Assembly (NCBI RefSeq): GCF_001426685.1
Contig: NZ_LMFB01000019.1
Location: 165,005 to 229,004 of the forward strand
DNA: 64,000 nt
DNA from: Rhizobium sp. Root483D2
GTDB taxonomy: Bacteria > Pseudomonadota > Alphaproteobacteria > Rhizobiales > Rhizobiaceae
Reading direction: 5' to 3'
The translations under genes were made by a program, and so were the position numbers. The notes beneath the pieces are model-generated. The model searched no databases. It was given only the letters and a program-made list of their open reading frames with translations, and had not been told where the DNA came from. Positions within the stretch are counted from its first letter, which is position 1. The number at the start of each line of letters is the position of its first letter. Below are positions 50,618-59,017 of this stretch, in pieces.

Positions 50618-51751
50618 ATGGCTGGTCATCCGTTTCCTCTGCTTCCAAGGCGGTCTTTTCTTGCCAATCTGCTGAGCCTTGGCGTCGTGTCATCGATTGC
50701 TGCGCCGTATGCGGCAGCGGCTGCAAGCAAAGCGTGGCCAGCGATCGATGCAACATTTCTGTTCACGGCCGATGTCCACACATGCCTCATCTCCGGCGGC
50801 GTGCTCAGCCCGAACTGCGCGCAGGAGGGCAAGACCGACGCCAATCTTTTGCGGCATGTGGCGGCTTTGAACCGGATTGCGGAATTCGAGTGGCCAGCGC
50901 ATATTAACGGCGTGGCAACGGGGCTTGGCGGAGCGGGCAAAAAAATAGCCACGCCACTCGGCCTCGTCATTGGCGGCGACATGACCGACGATGGCGGCGG
51001 GCAGGTCAAGGTTCCCGGCGAAGGCCATCAGCTGCTGCAATTTTCCAGCCGCTATCAGGAAGGTGCCGGACCGGACCGGGTGCATTTCCCTGTTTACAAT
51101 GGTCTTGGAAACCACGACCTCGACCAGGATGGCGTTCCACCGCATCTCGACTGGTATCGCCGCGAGCTGCGCGACTATGTCGAGCTCAATCATCGCCAGA
51201 CGGTGTTCTACAAGCCACCGGCTGCGGTCGGCAATTACGATATCGAATCCGATAACTATTCCTGGGACTGGGGCGGTTTGCATCTGGTGCAGCTGCAGCG
51301 TTTTGGTGGCGATACCAACAAGGGTGCGATCAGCGGCCTGGACTGGTTGAAACAGGACCTTGCCAATTCGGCGGCCGACGGCAGGCCGGTCGTCCTGTTC
51401 CAGCATTACGGCTGGGACCCTTTCTCGCTGGAAAAATGGGATCCGGCCAAGATGACCTTCGATGACGATGGCTCGGGTCACGCCCATTGGTGGGGCGAGG
51501 ACGAGCGCGCGGCCTTGCTCGGCGCGATCAAGGGCTACAACGTGGTTGGCCTGTTTCACGGGCATGAGCATGACACGCCGATGATCTACAATCAGCAGGG
51601 TCTCGACCTGTTCAAGCCGACCGCCACTTTCAAAGGCGGCTTTGCGGCCGTTCATATCACCAACGGCTATATGGACATGGTCCTTGCTGAGGCTGAGGGA
51701 CCAGACGGGAACGTGAATTTCCTCAAGGCTTTCAGCAAGCGGTTGTCCTGA
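50618..51751 (+). CDS. Exported metallophosphoesterase (Tat signal)
   Basis: A 377-residue calcineurin-like phosphoesterase. The leader PRRSFLANLLSLGVVSSIAAPYAAA (about 10-35) carries twin arginines and suggests Tat export, in line with a folded metalloenzyme. The metal motifs occur in order: ADVHTC (residues about 51-56), GGDMTDDGG, YNGLGNHDLDQ, LFQHYGWDP and GLFHGHEHDTP. The substrate is unknown; related proteins cleave phosphodiesters or phosphomonoesters. Its start lies immediately after the emrAB terminator hairpin, which may hide its ribosome site. No other in-frame ATG lies before the signal peptide, so the start is well supported. Confidence 0.9.
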   Translation: MAGHPFPLLPRRSFLANLLSLGVVSSIAAPYAAAAASKAWPAIDATFLFTADVHTCLISGGVLSPNCAQEGKTDANLLRHVAALNRIAEFEWPAHINGVATGLGGAGKKIATPLGLVIGGDMTDDGGGQVKVPGEGHQLLQFSSRYQEGAGPDRVHFPVYNGLGNHDLDQDGVPPHLDWYRRELRDYVELNHRQTVFYKPPAAVGNYDIESDNYSWDWGGLHLVQLQRFGGDTNKGAISGLDWLKQDLANSAADGRPVVLFQHYGWDPFSLEKWDPAKMTFDDDGSGHAHWWGEDERAALLGAIKGYNVVGLFHGHEHDTPMIYNQQGLDLFKPTATFKGGFAAVHITNGYMDMVLAEAEGPDGNVNFLKAFSKRLS

Positions 51752-51805
51752 TCCGGACCGGCTTCGAGAGACCGGAAGACTTCGATCACGTCGCGTTTGC
51801 AATTT

Positions 51806-51825
51806 TCTGATTTACGTACATCAGA
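51806..51825. promoter_or_regulatory. Palindromic operator upstream of the xyl regulator
   Basis: TCTGAT (51806-51811) and ATCAGA (51820-51825) flank a TACGTA core, giving a 20-base palindrome with one mismatched pair and a central CG, the usual form of LacI-family sites. It lies 31 bases before the LacI-type gene start and suggests autoregulation and control of the downstream xyl genes. Confidence 0.6.
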
Positions 51826-51856
51826 TTTTCCTCTAAGGCTTTTTGCCGGAGGAAAC

Positions 51857-52987
51857 ATGCGCCCGACAGTTCACGATATTGCCGCTGCGGCAGGGGTCAG
51901 CCTTGCAACCGTCGACCGGGTTTTGAACCAGCGCGCGGGCGTGCGCACCGTCACGCGCGAACGGGTCGAGCAGGCGATCGAGCGGATCGGCTATGTCCGC
52001 GACGTCGCTGCCGCAAACCTTGCCAAGAGCCGGATCTATCCCTTCGTGTTCATCCTGCCATCCGGCGATAATTCCTTCATGCGCGGGCTGGAGGCGCAGG
52101 TTCGCTTAGCGATGGCGCGCTCCGCTGCCGAGCGCACGGATATTTCCATCGTCTGCGTCCCCGCCTTCAATGCGAGAGCCTTGGTTGCCGCGCTGGACGT
52201 GGCGCGTGCGGCTTCCCCGGCAGGCGTTGCCGTGGTGGCGATCGATTCCGCCGATGTCGTGGCCGCCGTTGATCGGCTCTGCGCTGATCACATCCCCGTC
52301 GTGACCCTGGTTTCCGATCTTGCCGGTTCCAAGCGTGATCATTTTGCCGGTGTCGACAACATTGCGGCGGGCCGCACGGCCGCAAGTCTGATGGGGCGCT
52401 TTCTGGGTGGCCGCTCCGGGCCGGTCGCGGTGCTGGCCGGTTCCATGCTGGTGCGCGATCACCGCGAACGGCTTGACGGGTTCCGCGCCGTGATGTCGGA
52501 AAGCTTTCCCGGACATGCGCTTCTGCCTGTCATCGAAGGGCAGGACGATCCTGCTTTGGTCGAGAGACTGGTCGCAGAAACGCTTGCCGCCTCCCCGGAC
52601 ATTGCCGGGATTTATAGCCTTGGCGCCGGCAATCGCGGCCTGATCGCAGCCTTGAAGCAGCGCAGGAATGACGCTCCAGTTTGTGTCATCGCGCATGAGC
52701 TGACGCAGCATACCCGCGCAGCCTTGAAAGACGGACTGATCGATGCCGTCCTCAATCAGGATGCCGGGCATGAGGTGCGCAGTGCCATCCGCGTGTTGAA
52801 GGCCAAGGCCGACGGCGTTGCGGTTCTGGGCGCGCAGGAACGGATCCGCCTCGATATTTTCATCAAGGACAACCTGCCCTTCGAGCAGGGCAGCAACATA
52901 GAGATTCCCTTCGAGCAGGGCAGCAACATAGAGATGCCCGTTGAGCAGGGTAGTAACCAGGCGCCCGGACAGGGCAGGCAAGACTAG
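51857..52987 (+). CDS. LacI-family regulator (probable xylose regulator) with a tandem-repeat tail
   Basis: The 376-residue repressor has the LacI helix-turn-helix and hinge at the N-terminus (TVHDIAAAAGVSLATVDRVLNQR, residues 4-26) and a periplasmic-binding-like sensor domain (55-340), where DRVDR-type divergence places it with the sugar-binding RbsR/XylR group. ATG 51857 has GGAGG 5 bases upstream. The last 30 residues are odd: three near-identical 10-residue units (PFEQGSNIE, PFEQGSNIE, PVEQGSN), coded by a 30-base tandem repeat at 52874-52960. xylB begins 10 bases after its stop, so it is in operon with xylBA and probably controls them. Confidence 0.9.
   Translation: MRPTVHDIAAAAGVSLATVDRVLNQRAGVRTVTRERVEQAIERIGYVRDVAAANLAKSRIYPFVFILPSGDNSFMRGLEAQVRLAMARSAAERTDISIVCVPAFNARALVAALDVARAASPAGVAVVAIDSADVVAAVDRLCADHIPVVTLVSDLAGSKRDHFAGVDNIAAGRTAASLMGRFLGGRSGPVAVLAGSMLVRDHRERLDGFRAVMSESFPGHALLPVIEGQDDPALVERLVAETLAASPDIAGIYSLGAGNRGLIAALKQRRNDAPVCVIAHELTQHTRAALKDGLIDAVLNQDAGHEVRSAIRVLKAKADGVAVLGAQERIRLDIFIKDNLPFEQGSNIEIPFEQGSNIEMPVEQGSNQAPGQGRQD
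52874..52960 (+). repeat. 30-bp tandem repeat, three copies, in the LacI gene 3' end
   Basis: Units at 52874-52903 and 52904-52933 differ only at their first bases; the third (52934-52960) is diverged and truncated. Each unit holds GCCCT ... AGGGC or a similar inverted pair around TTCGAGC. The repeat keeps the reading frame, adding ten residues per copy, so copy number could vary without breaking the gene. Confidence 0.9.
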
Positions 52988-52997
52988 GGAGACCATC

Positions 52998-54452
52998 ATG
53001 TATCTCGGCATCGACCTCGGCACATCCGGGGTGAAGGCATTGCTGATCGACGGCGGCCAGCGGGTCATCGGTTCCGCGTCCGGGGCCATGGACGTGTCGC
53101 GGCCGCATCCGGGCTGGTCGGAACAGGACCCGGCCGACTGGATCCGCGCAACGGAAGAGGCCATTGCCGGATTGAAGGCGGCCCACTCTAAGGAACTGGC
53201 TGCAGTCAAGGGCATCGGCCTGTCTGGCCACATGCACGGCGCGACGCTTCTGGATGATAATGACAAGGTGCTGCGCCCCTGCATCCTGTGGAACGATACG
53301 CGCAGCCACAAGCAGGCTTTGGCGCTCGACGCCGATCCGCAGTTTCGGGCGCTGACCGGAAACATCGTCTTTCCGGGCTTCACGGCCCCGAAACTGGCCT
53401 GGGTGGCGGAAAACGAGCCCGAAATTTTCGAGAAGGTGGATTGGGTCCTGCTGCCGAAGGACTATCTGCGCCTGTGGCTGACTGGCGAACATATTTCCGA
53501 AATGTCGGATTCGGCCGGTACCTCTTGGCTTGATACCGGCAAGCGCGCCTGGTCGGAAAGCCTGCTCGATGCGACCGGGTTGACGGAGAGCCAGATGCCG
53601 TCCCTGATCGAGGGTACGGAGCAGGGGGGCACGTTGAAAGCGGATCTGGCTGCCAAATGGGGCATGGGCTCGGGCGTCGTCGTTGCTGGCGGGGCAGGCG
53701 ACAATGCGGCTTCGGCCTGCGGCATGGGCACGGTCGGCGAAGGCCATGCCTTCGTATCGCTTGGGACCTCAGGCGTGCTGTTTGCCGCCAATGCCAGCTA
53801 TCTGCCCAATCCGGCCAGTGCCGTGCATGCGTTCTGCCACGCGCTGCCCAATACCTGGCATCAGATGGGCGTCATCCTGTCGGCAACCGATGCGCTGAAC
53901 TGGCATTCGGAGATCACCGGCAAGAGCGCTGCAGACCTCACCGCCGAACTCGGTGACAACCTCAATGCACCGTCCGGGGTCAGCTTCCTTCCCTATCTCT
54001 CGGGCGAGCGCACGCCTTACAATGATGCGTCTATCCGTGGCGTCTTTGCCGGACTTGCCCATGAGAGCAGCCGGGTGGTTTTGACGCAGGCGGTGCTTGA
54101 GGGCGTTTCGTTTGCGCTTCGCGACAGCCTCGAGGCTTTGCGTGTCGCGGGCACCACGCTGTCACGGGTAACGGCGATTGGCGGCGGTTCGCGCTCGCGC
54201 TATTGGCTGAAATCGATTGCCACCGCCTTGAACCTGCAGGTCGATGTGCCTGCCGATGGCGATTTCGGTGCTGCTTTTGGCGCAGCGAGGCTCGGCCTTG
54301 TGGCCGCGACAAAGGCTGATCCGTTGTCCGTCTTCACGGCGCCGCAAACCGCCGAAACCATTCAGCCTGAAGCATCCCTGCACGGCGCCTACGAGGATGC
54401 CTACCAGCGCTACCGCCGTCTCTACCCGGCCATCAAGTCCGCCATGTTCTGA
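52998..54452 (+). CDS. xylB: Xylulokinase
   Basis: A 484-residue FGGY-family kinase that phosphorylates D-xylulose. It opens [20 protein letters not shown] (phosphate loop), then [53 protein letters not shown] with the catalytic Asp, and SLGTSGVLF. The length is that of bacterial XylB. ATG 52998 lies 10 bases after the regulator stop. It is followed by xylA in the same direction, giving the order regulator-xylB-xylA, as in many rhizobia. Confidence 0.95.
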   Translation: MYLGIDLGTSGVKALLIDGGQRVIGSASGAMDVSRPHPGWSEQDPADWIRATEEAIAGLKAAHSKELAAVKGIGLSGHMHGATLLDDNDKVLRPCILWNDTRSHKQALALDADPQFRALTGNIVFPGFTAPKLAWVAENEPEIFEKVDWVLLPKDYLRLWLTGEHISEMSDSAGTSWLDTGKRAWSESLLDATGLTESQMPSLIEGTEQGGTLKADLAAKWGMGSGVVVAGGAGDNAASACGMGTVGEGHAFVSLGTSGVLFAANASYLPNPASAVHAFCHALPNTWHQMGVILSATDALNWHSEITGKSAADLTAELGDNLNAPSGVSFLPYLSGERTPYNDASIRGVFAGLAHESSRVVLTQAVLEGVSFALRDSLEALRVAGTTLSRVTAIGGGSRSRYWLKSIATALNLQVDVPADGDFGAAFGAARLGLVAATKADPLSVFTAPQTAETIQPEASLHGAYEDAYQRYRRLYPAIKSAMF

Positions 54453-54528
54453 GCATGGCCTTGGGCCTTGCACCGGGAGTGGATGCGAGGCCTTGCAGAA
54501 TTCAATTGTAAACCGAGAGGAAACACAT

Positions 54529-55836
54529 ATGAGCACAGGTTTTTTCGGCGATATCGCCAAGATCCAGTATGAAGGTCCAGACAGCACCAATCCGCTGGCC
54601 TTCCGGCATTATAACCCGGATGAAATCGTCATGGGCAAGCGCATGGAAGATCACCTGCGTTTTGCGGTTGCCTATTGGCATACGTTCGTGTGGCCGGGCG
54701 GCGATCCCTTCGGTGGCCAGACATTCGAGCGGCCCTGGTTTGAAGACAACATGCAGGCAGCCAAGCTGAAGGCTGATGTGGCGTTCGAATTCTTCTCGTT
54801 GCTCGGCACGCCCTTCTATTGCTTCCATGATGCCGACGTGCGTCCGGAAGGCAAGAATTTTGCCGAGAACACCAGGAACCTTAACGAGATCGTCGATTAT
54901 TTCGCGAAAAAGCAATCCGATACCGGCGTCAAGCTGCTCTGGGGCACGGCGAACCTGTTTTCGCATCGCCGCTATATGTCGGGCGCCGCCACGAATCCGG
55001 ATCCGGACGTCTTTGCCTTTGCCGCTGCGACCGTGAAGACCTGCCTTGATGCAACGTTGAAGCTCGGTGGCGAGAACTATGTGCTTTGGGGTGGCCGCGA
55101 GGGGTATGAAACCCTGCTCAACACCAATGTGAAACAGGAACTCGACCAGCTCGGCCGGTTCGTCAACATGGTCGTTGAATACAAGCACAAGATCGGCTTC
55201 AAGGGCGCGATCCTGATCGAGCCGAAGCCGCAGGAACCGACCAAGCATCAGTACGATTACGATGTCGCCACGGTCTATGGCTTCCTCAAGACCTACGGTC
55301 TGGAAAACGAAGTGAAGGTCAATATCGAGCAGGGGCATGCGATCCTGGCCGGCCATTCCTTCGAGCACGAGCTGGCTCTGGCCAATGCGTTCGGCATTTT
55401 CGGTTCGATCGACATGAACCGCAACGATTATCAGTCCGGCTGGGATACCGACCAGTTCCCCAACAACGTTCCGGAAATGGCGCTGGCCTATTATCAGGTC
55501 CTGTCCGGTGGTGGCTTCAAGACCGGCGGTACCAATTTCGATTCCAAGCTGCGCCGGCAGTCGATCGATCCGGAAGACCTGCTGATCGGCCATATCGGTG
55601 GCATGGATTGCTGCGCCCGGGGCCTGCGCGCCGCCGCCAAGATGGTCGAGGACAAGGCGCTGTCCGGCCCGCTCGATGCACGCTACGCCGGCTGGAAATC
55701 GGCCGAAGGCCAGAAGCGCCTGACCAGCATGTCGCTGGAGGAGATCACGGCCTATGTCGAAAAGACCGATCTCAACCCGCAGCCGAAATCAGGCAAGCAG
55801 GAACTGCTTGAAAACGTTGTCAACCGCTACGTCTAA
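54529..55836 (+). CDS. xylA: Xylose isomerase
   Basis: The 435-residue TIM-barrel enzyme converts D-xylose to D-xylulose. It carries the catalytic His100 and Asp103 ([14 protein letters not shown]), the metal site residues in [21 protein letters not shown] and the C-terminal [16 protein letters not shown] 54529 has GAGAGG 8-13 bases upstream and matches the family start ([16 protein letters not shown]). The frame extends 95 codons upstream inside xylB but without homology. It belongs to the longer class II isomerases of Gram-negatives. A short GC-rich hairpin at 55872 follows. Confidence 0.97.
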   Translation: MSTGFFGDIAKIQYEGPDSTNPLAFRHYNPDEIVMGKRMEDHLRFAVAYWHTFVWPGGDPFGGQTFERPWFEDNMQAAKLKADVAFEFFSLLGTPFYCFHDADVRPEGKNFAENTRNLNEIVDYFAKKQSDTGVKLLWGTANLFSHRRYMSGAATNPDPDVFAFAAATVKTCLDATLKLGGENYVLWGGREGYETLLNTNVKQELDQLGRFVNMVVEYKHKIGFKGAILIEPKPQEPTKHQYDYDVATVYGFLKTYGLENEVKVNIEQGHAILAGHSFEHELALANAFGIFGSIDMNRNDYQSGWDTDQFPNNVPEMALAYYQVLSGGGFKTGGTNFDSKLRRQSIDPEDLLIGHIGGMDCCARGLRAAAKMVEDKALSGPLDARYAGWKSAEGQKRLTSMSLEEITAYVEKTDLNPQPKSGKQELLENVVNRYV

Positions 55837-55871
55837 GCGGATACGCGACGTTTATTCCATAAGCATTGAAT

Positions 55872-55892
55872 GGGCGCCGGTGGCGCCCTTTC
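55872..55892 (+). terminator. Short terminator-like hairpin after xylA
   Basis: GGGCGCC (55872-55878) and GGCGCCC (55882-55888) form a 7-pair stem with a GGT loop, followed by TTTCA, 36 bases after the xylA stop. The T tract is short. Confidence 0.5.
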
Positions 55893-56127
55893 ACGATCTC
55901 GAATGTCGAGCGGGTTTGCGCTGCATCATATGCAGAGCATGAGCTCAGATGAATTCCAGGCAGGTCCTGTCCCGTATCATGCGGTCTCAACAACGGCTGG
56001 GCTCGATGAATGGTTGTAGCGTCAATCGGCGGACAATCTCGGTCACTTTGTCGCATTTTTGAGAAAATAGGTCAGAAAAACAGGTTGTTAACCCTCTTTG
56101 GTTTCGACAAAAGCGAGCGCTCTTAAA

Positions 56128-56145
56128 GGCATTGTTAACGATGCC
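56128..56145. promoter_or_regulatory. Palindrome upstream of the chemoreceptor gene
   Basis: GGCATtGTTAACgATGCC (56128-56145) is an 18-base palindrome with one mismatched pair, 98 bases before the chemoreceptor start. The 350-base gap otherwise holds only AT-rich, promoter-like sequence, including a second GTTAAC word at about 56087. Confidence 0.4.
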
Positions 56146-56242
56146 CGCCTAATTCTCCGGTTACGCCTTAGACCATCTGCCGGCATGACGCCGATCGCGC
56201 AGCGCGCATGCCTTTCCCCGTTTCGATTTAGGATGCTCCCAT

Positions 56243-57757
56243 ATGTCTGCGCCCGTTTCCACGACCAAACACCTCAATGAACGTCTCGATTTCGTTGGGC
56301 TCGCCGGCGAAGAGCGTGCTGCTCTCGTGCGGGCACGGCCAACCATTTCCGCCTCGCTCGATGGCGCGCTCGACACGTTCTACGCGAAGGCGACCGTCCA
56401 TCCGGAAACGGCGAAGTTCTTTTCCAGCGAAGCGCATGTGAAAAGCGCCAAGACCCGGCAGGTTCGCCACTGGGACCAGATCGCCTCCGGCGCCTTCGAT
56501 GATAAATATGTCGATGCCGTCACGGCGATCGGCAAGACGCATGCGCGTCTCGGGCTGGAGCCCCGCTGGTATATCGGCGGTTACGCGCTGATCATGGAAT
56601 CGATCATCAAGGCCGTTGTCGAAAAACACCTTGAGGGCTTCCTCTACAAGAAGAAGGCGAAGGATATCACGCTTGAAGTGACCGCGATCATGAAGGCGGC
56701 CTTCGTGGATATGGACTATGCCATCTCCGTCTACCTCGATGCGCTGCAGGAGCAGCGCGCGATCGGTGATGCCGAGCGCACGACGCTCTCGGCACAGCAG
56801 GACGAAGCGCTGTCGGCACTCGACCGCTCGCTGACCGGCCTTGCCAAGGGCGATCTGACCGCCACGATGAACGCCGATATTGCCCCACAGTTCGACGGCC
56901 TGAAAACCAACTTCAATTCGGCGCTCGGTACGCTCGATACGGCTTTGAGCTCCATTGTTCTCGCCGCCGACGAAACCTCCGGCAATGCCGGCGAGCTGGT
57001 CACGGCTGTTGATGACATGGCCCGCCGCACCGAACAGCAGGCCGCATCGCTCGAACAGACGGCTGCAGCGCTGGAAGAAATCACCACGATTTCCAAGGAA
57101 GCGGCGCAGCGCACCGAGGAAGCCCGCCGCGTCGTCGGTCATGCCACCGCAGAAGCGCATAAATCCGGCGCGGTGGTCGAGCAGGCCGTCAGCGCCATGA
57201 GCGCGATCGAGGATTCCTCACGCCGGATCACGCAGATCATCAGTGTCATCGACCAGATCTCGTTCCAGACCAATCTTCTCGCACTCAATGCCGGGGTGGA
57301 AGCCGCCCGCGCCGGCGATGCCGGCAAGGGGTTTGCAGTCGTCGCCCAGGAAGTGCGCGAACTCGCGCAGAAATCGGCCGATGCGGCCAAGGAGATCAAG
57401 GGGCTGATCGACAAGTCGTTCGAGGATGTGCTCAGAGGCGTTTCGCTGGTCAACCAGACGGGCGATGCGCTGCGCACCATCGGTGAGCAGGTCACCCATA
57501 TCAATGGCCATATCGATGCGATTGCAGGCTCTGCACGGGAACAGGCAATCGGGATCACTGAGATCAACACGGCCGTCACCGGCATGGACCAGATGACCCA
57601 GCAGAATGCCGCGATGGTCGAACAGACCAATGCCGCGACCCACAATCTGATGCGCGTCAGCAATAACCTGAAGGCTTTGGCCGATCAGTTCACGGTGTCG
57701 GGCGGGCGGCGTGCGCCCACGCTCGTTCGCCAGCGCAACGAACGGCGCTACGCTTAA
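56243..57757 (+). CDS. Globin-coupled chemoreceptor (methyl-accepting chemotaxis protein)
   Basis: A 504-residue cytoplasmic receptor with no membrane segments. Residues about 10-165 form a protoglobin domain; AIGKTHARLGLEPRWYIGGYALI places the proximal heme histidine at residue 100, as in HemAT. Residues about 190-235 form a short HAMP-like linker (SLTGLAKGDLTATMNAD). The methyl-accepting coiled coil (240-490) has the hairpin tip VVAQEVRELAQKSADAAKEIKGLI. It probably senses oxygen for aerotaxis. It stands between sugar catabolism genes with its own promoter, and no CheW or CheR-binding pentapeptide is visible at the C-terminus (RQRNERRYA). Confidence 0.93.
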   Translation: MSAPVSTTKHLNERLDFVGLAGEERAALVRARPTISASLDGALDTFYAKATVHPETAKFFSSEAHVKSAKTRQVRHWDQIASGAFDDKYVDAVTAIGKTHARLGLEPRWYIGGYALIMESIIKAVVEKHLEGFLYKKKAKDITLEVTAIMKAAFVDMDYAISVYLDALQEQRAIGDAERTTLSAQQDEALSALDRSLTGLAKGDLTATMNADIAPQFDGLKTNFNSALGTLDTALSSIVLAADETSGNAGELVTAVDDMARRTEQQAASLEQTAAALEEITTISKEAAQRTEEARRVVGHATAEAHKSGAVVEQAVSAMSAIEDSSRRITQIISVIDQISFQTNLLALNAGVEAARAGDAGKGFAVVAQEVRELAQKSADAAKEIKGLIDKSFEDVLRGVSLVNQTGDALRTIGEQVTHINGHIDAIAGSAREQAIGITEINTAVTGMDQMTQQNAAMVEQTNAATHNLMRVSNNLKALADQFTVSGGRRAPTLVRQRNERRYA

Positions 57758-57783
57758 GAGCCTCATTGATCGTACGAGGCTCT
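57757..57783. terminator. Hairpin between convergent chemoreceptor and LacI genes
   Basis: AGAGCCTC (57757-57764) and GAGGCTCT (57776-57783) form an 8-pair perfect stem with an 11-base loop between the two convergent stops. No T run follows on either side, so it could serve both directions weakly. Confidence 0.5.
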
Positions 57784-57819
57784 CACGGACTTCAGGCACG
57801 GAGCGTCAGGCCGCAAGGC

Positions 57820-58851
57820 TCAACGCTTCGTCCATTTCGGGGAGGGGGCAGCAACCGAATTGCGCACGACGAGGTCGGGCCGCAGCAGGATTTCGGTTTC
57901 CGGCGGCTGGCCGTCGGACAGAAGTTCCAGCAACAGCGCCATCGCGTGTTTGCCGATCGCCGTTCGCGGCTGGCGGATCGTGGTCAGTGCCGGCGACATG
58001 AAGCTTGCCTGCGGCACATCGTCAAAGCCGGTCACGGAAAAATCGCGCGGGATATCGTAGCCGCGCGCGCCAAGCCCGATCATCACGCCGATCGCCGTCT
58101 GGTCGTTGACGCACATGAAGGCCGTCGGCAGCGTGTCGCGCATGAACAGCTGCTCGACCGCCAGCCGGCCGCTTTCGATCGTGCCGTCGCCTTCAAAGAC
58201 AATGCGCTGATCGGCGCTGACATTTGCCGCGTCAAGTCCCGCCTCATAACCGATCCGGCGGCGGCTATAGGCAAGCCGGGTGCGGGAATCGCCGATGAAG
58301 GCGATCTTGCGATGGCCTTCGGCAATCAGCAGATCGATCACCTTGCGGGCACCCTCGGTATCATCGACGCCGACATAGGGAATGCCGCCATTGAAAACCG
58401 GCTCGAAGACACCGACGCTGGGCGGCAGCCTTGCCGTCATCGACTGATGGCCGAAGGGCAGGATGCCGGTAAACAGGATGAGCCCGGCAGCCTGGTTCGA
58501 ATTGAGGAATTTCAGATATTCCAGCCCGCGCTGGGCGTCATTTTGCGTATGGCCGATCAGCACGCCGTATCCATGCGAGCGCGCCTCGTTTTCCAGGCCG
58601 ACGAGAATATTGGAGAAATTCGGGTCGCCGATATCCGGCGCCACGACGAGAATCATGTTGGAACGGCCGAGCCTGAGGCTGCGCGCCATGGCGTTGGTCG
58701 TGTAGCCGGTAATGGCGATCGCTTGACTGACTTTCAACCGCGTCGAATTGGCAACCTTTTCCGGCATATGGATGGCGCGCGACACCGTTGCGATCGACAC
58801 TTCCGCGATCCGGGCGACGTCTTCAATAGTTGCCGGCGTGGAATTCGACAC
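57820..58851 (-). CDS. LacI-family regulator of the sugar ABC operon
   Basis: A 343-residue repressor with the LacI DNA-binding domain (TIEDVARIAEVSIATVSRAIHMPEKV, residues 8-33) and a sugar-binding core domain (about 62-330) including GVDDTEGARKVIDLLIAEGHRKIAFIGD and VTGFDDVPQASFMSPALTTIRQP. The start is GTG 58851 with AAGG 11-14 bases upstream. It diverges from a sugar ABC transporter; twin ATGTAAAcCTTTACAT sites lie between them at 58945-58981. It likely represses that operon in the absence of its sugar. The ligand cannot be read from the sequence. Confidence 0.93.
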   Translation of the reverse strand: MSNSTPATIEDVARIAEVSIATVSRAIHMPEKVANSTRLKVSQAIAITGYTTNAMARSLRLGRSNMILVVAPDIGDPNFSNILVGLENEARSHGYGVLIGHTQNDAQRGLEYLKFLNSNQAAGLILFTGILPFGHQSMTARLPPSVGVFEPVFNGGIPYVGVDDTEGARKVIDLLIAEGHRKIAFIGDSRTRLAYSRRRIGYEAGLDAANVSADQRIVFEGDGTIESGRLAVEQLFMRDTLPTAFMCVNDQTAIGVMIGLGARGYDIPRDFSVTGFDDVPQASFMSPALTTIRQPRTAIGKHAMALLLELLSDGQPPETEILLRPDLVVRNSVAAPSPKWTKR

Positions 58852-58944
58852 TGCGCTCTGCCTTGGATTTTAGTCTCGGCGGGACACTACACAGACTTAC
58901 CCGGAGGTCAAAGCCTGCTCGAAGAATTTCTCAGTTATGCCCTG

Positions 58945-58981
58945 ATGTAAACCTTTACATGGTCTATGTAAAGGTTTACAT
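58945..58981. promoter_or_regulatory. Twin LacI-type operator (two 16-base inverted copies)
   Basis: ATGTAAACCTTTACAT (58945-58960) and its exact reverse complement (58966-58981) flank a 5-base spacer GGTCT. Each 16-mer is itself a near palindrome (ATGTAAA-N2-TTTACAT). The site lies 36 bases upstream of the ABC gene and 93 bases from the LacI gene start, well placed for a LacI-family repressor binding as two dimers. Confidence 0.85.
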
Positions 58982-59017
58982 AGCATTCAAGCGGATGGGA
59001 GCCGCAGGGAGGAATTC

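Noticed and set aside
52874-52960. Tandem repeat considered as a CRISPR-like array
   Set aside because: Units are contiguous with no spacers, lie in frame inside a coding sequence, and no cas genes are present.
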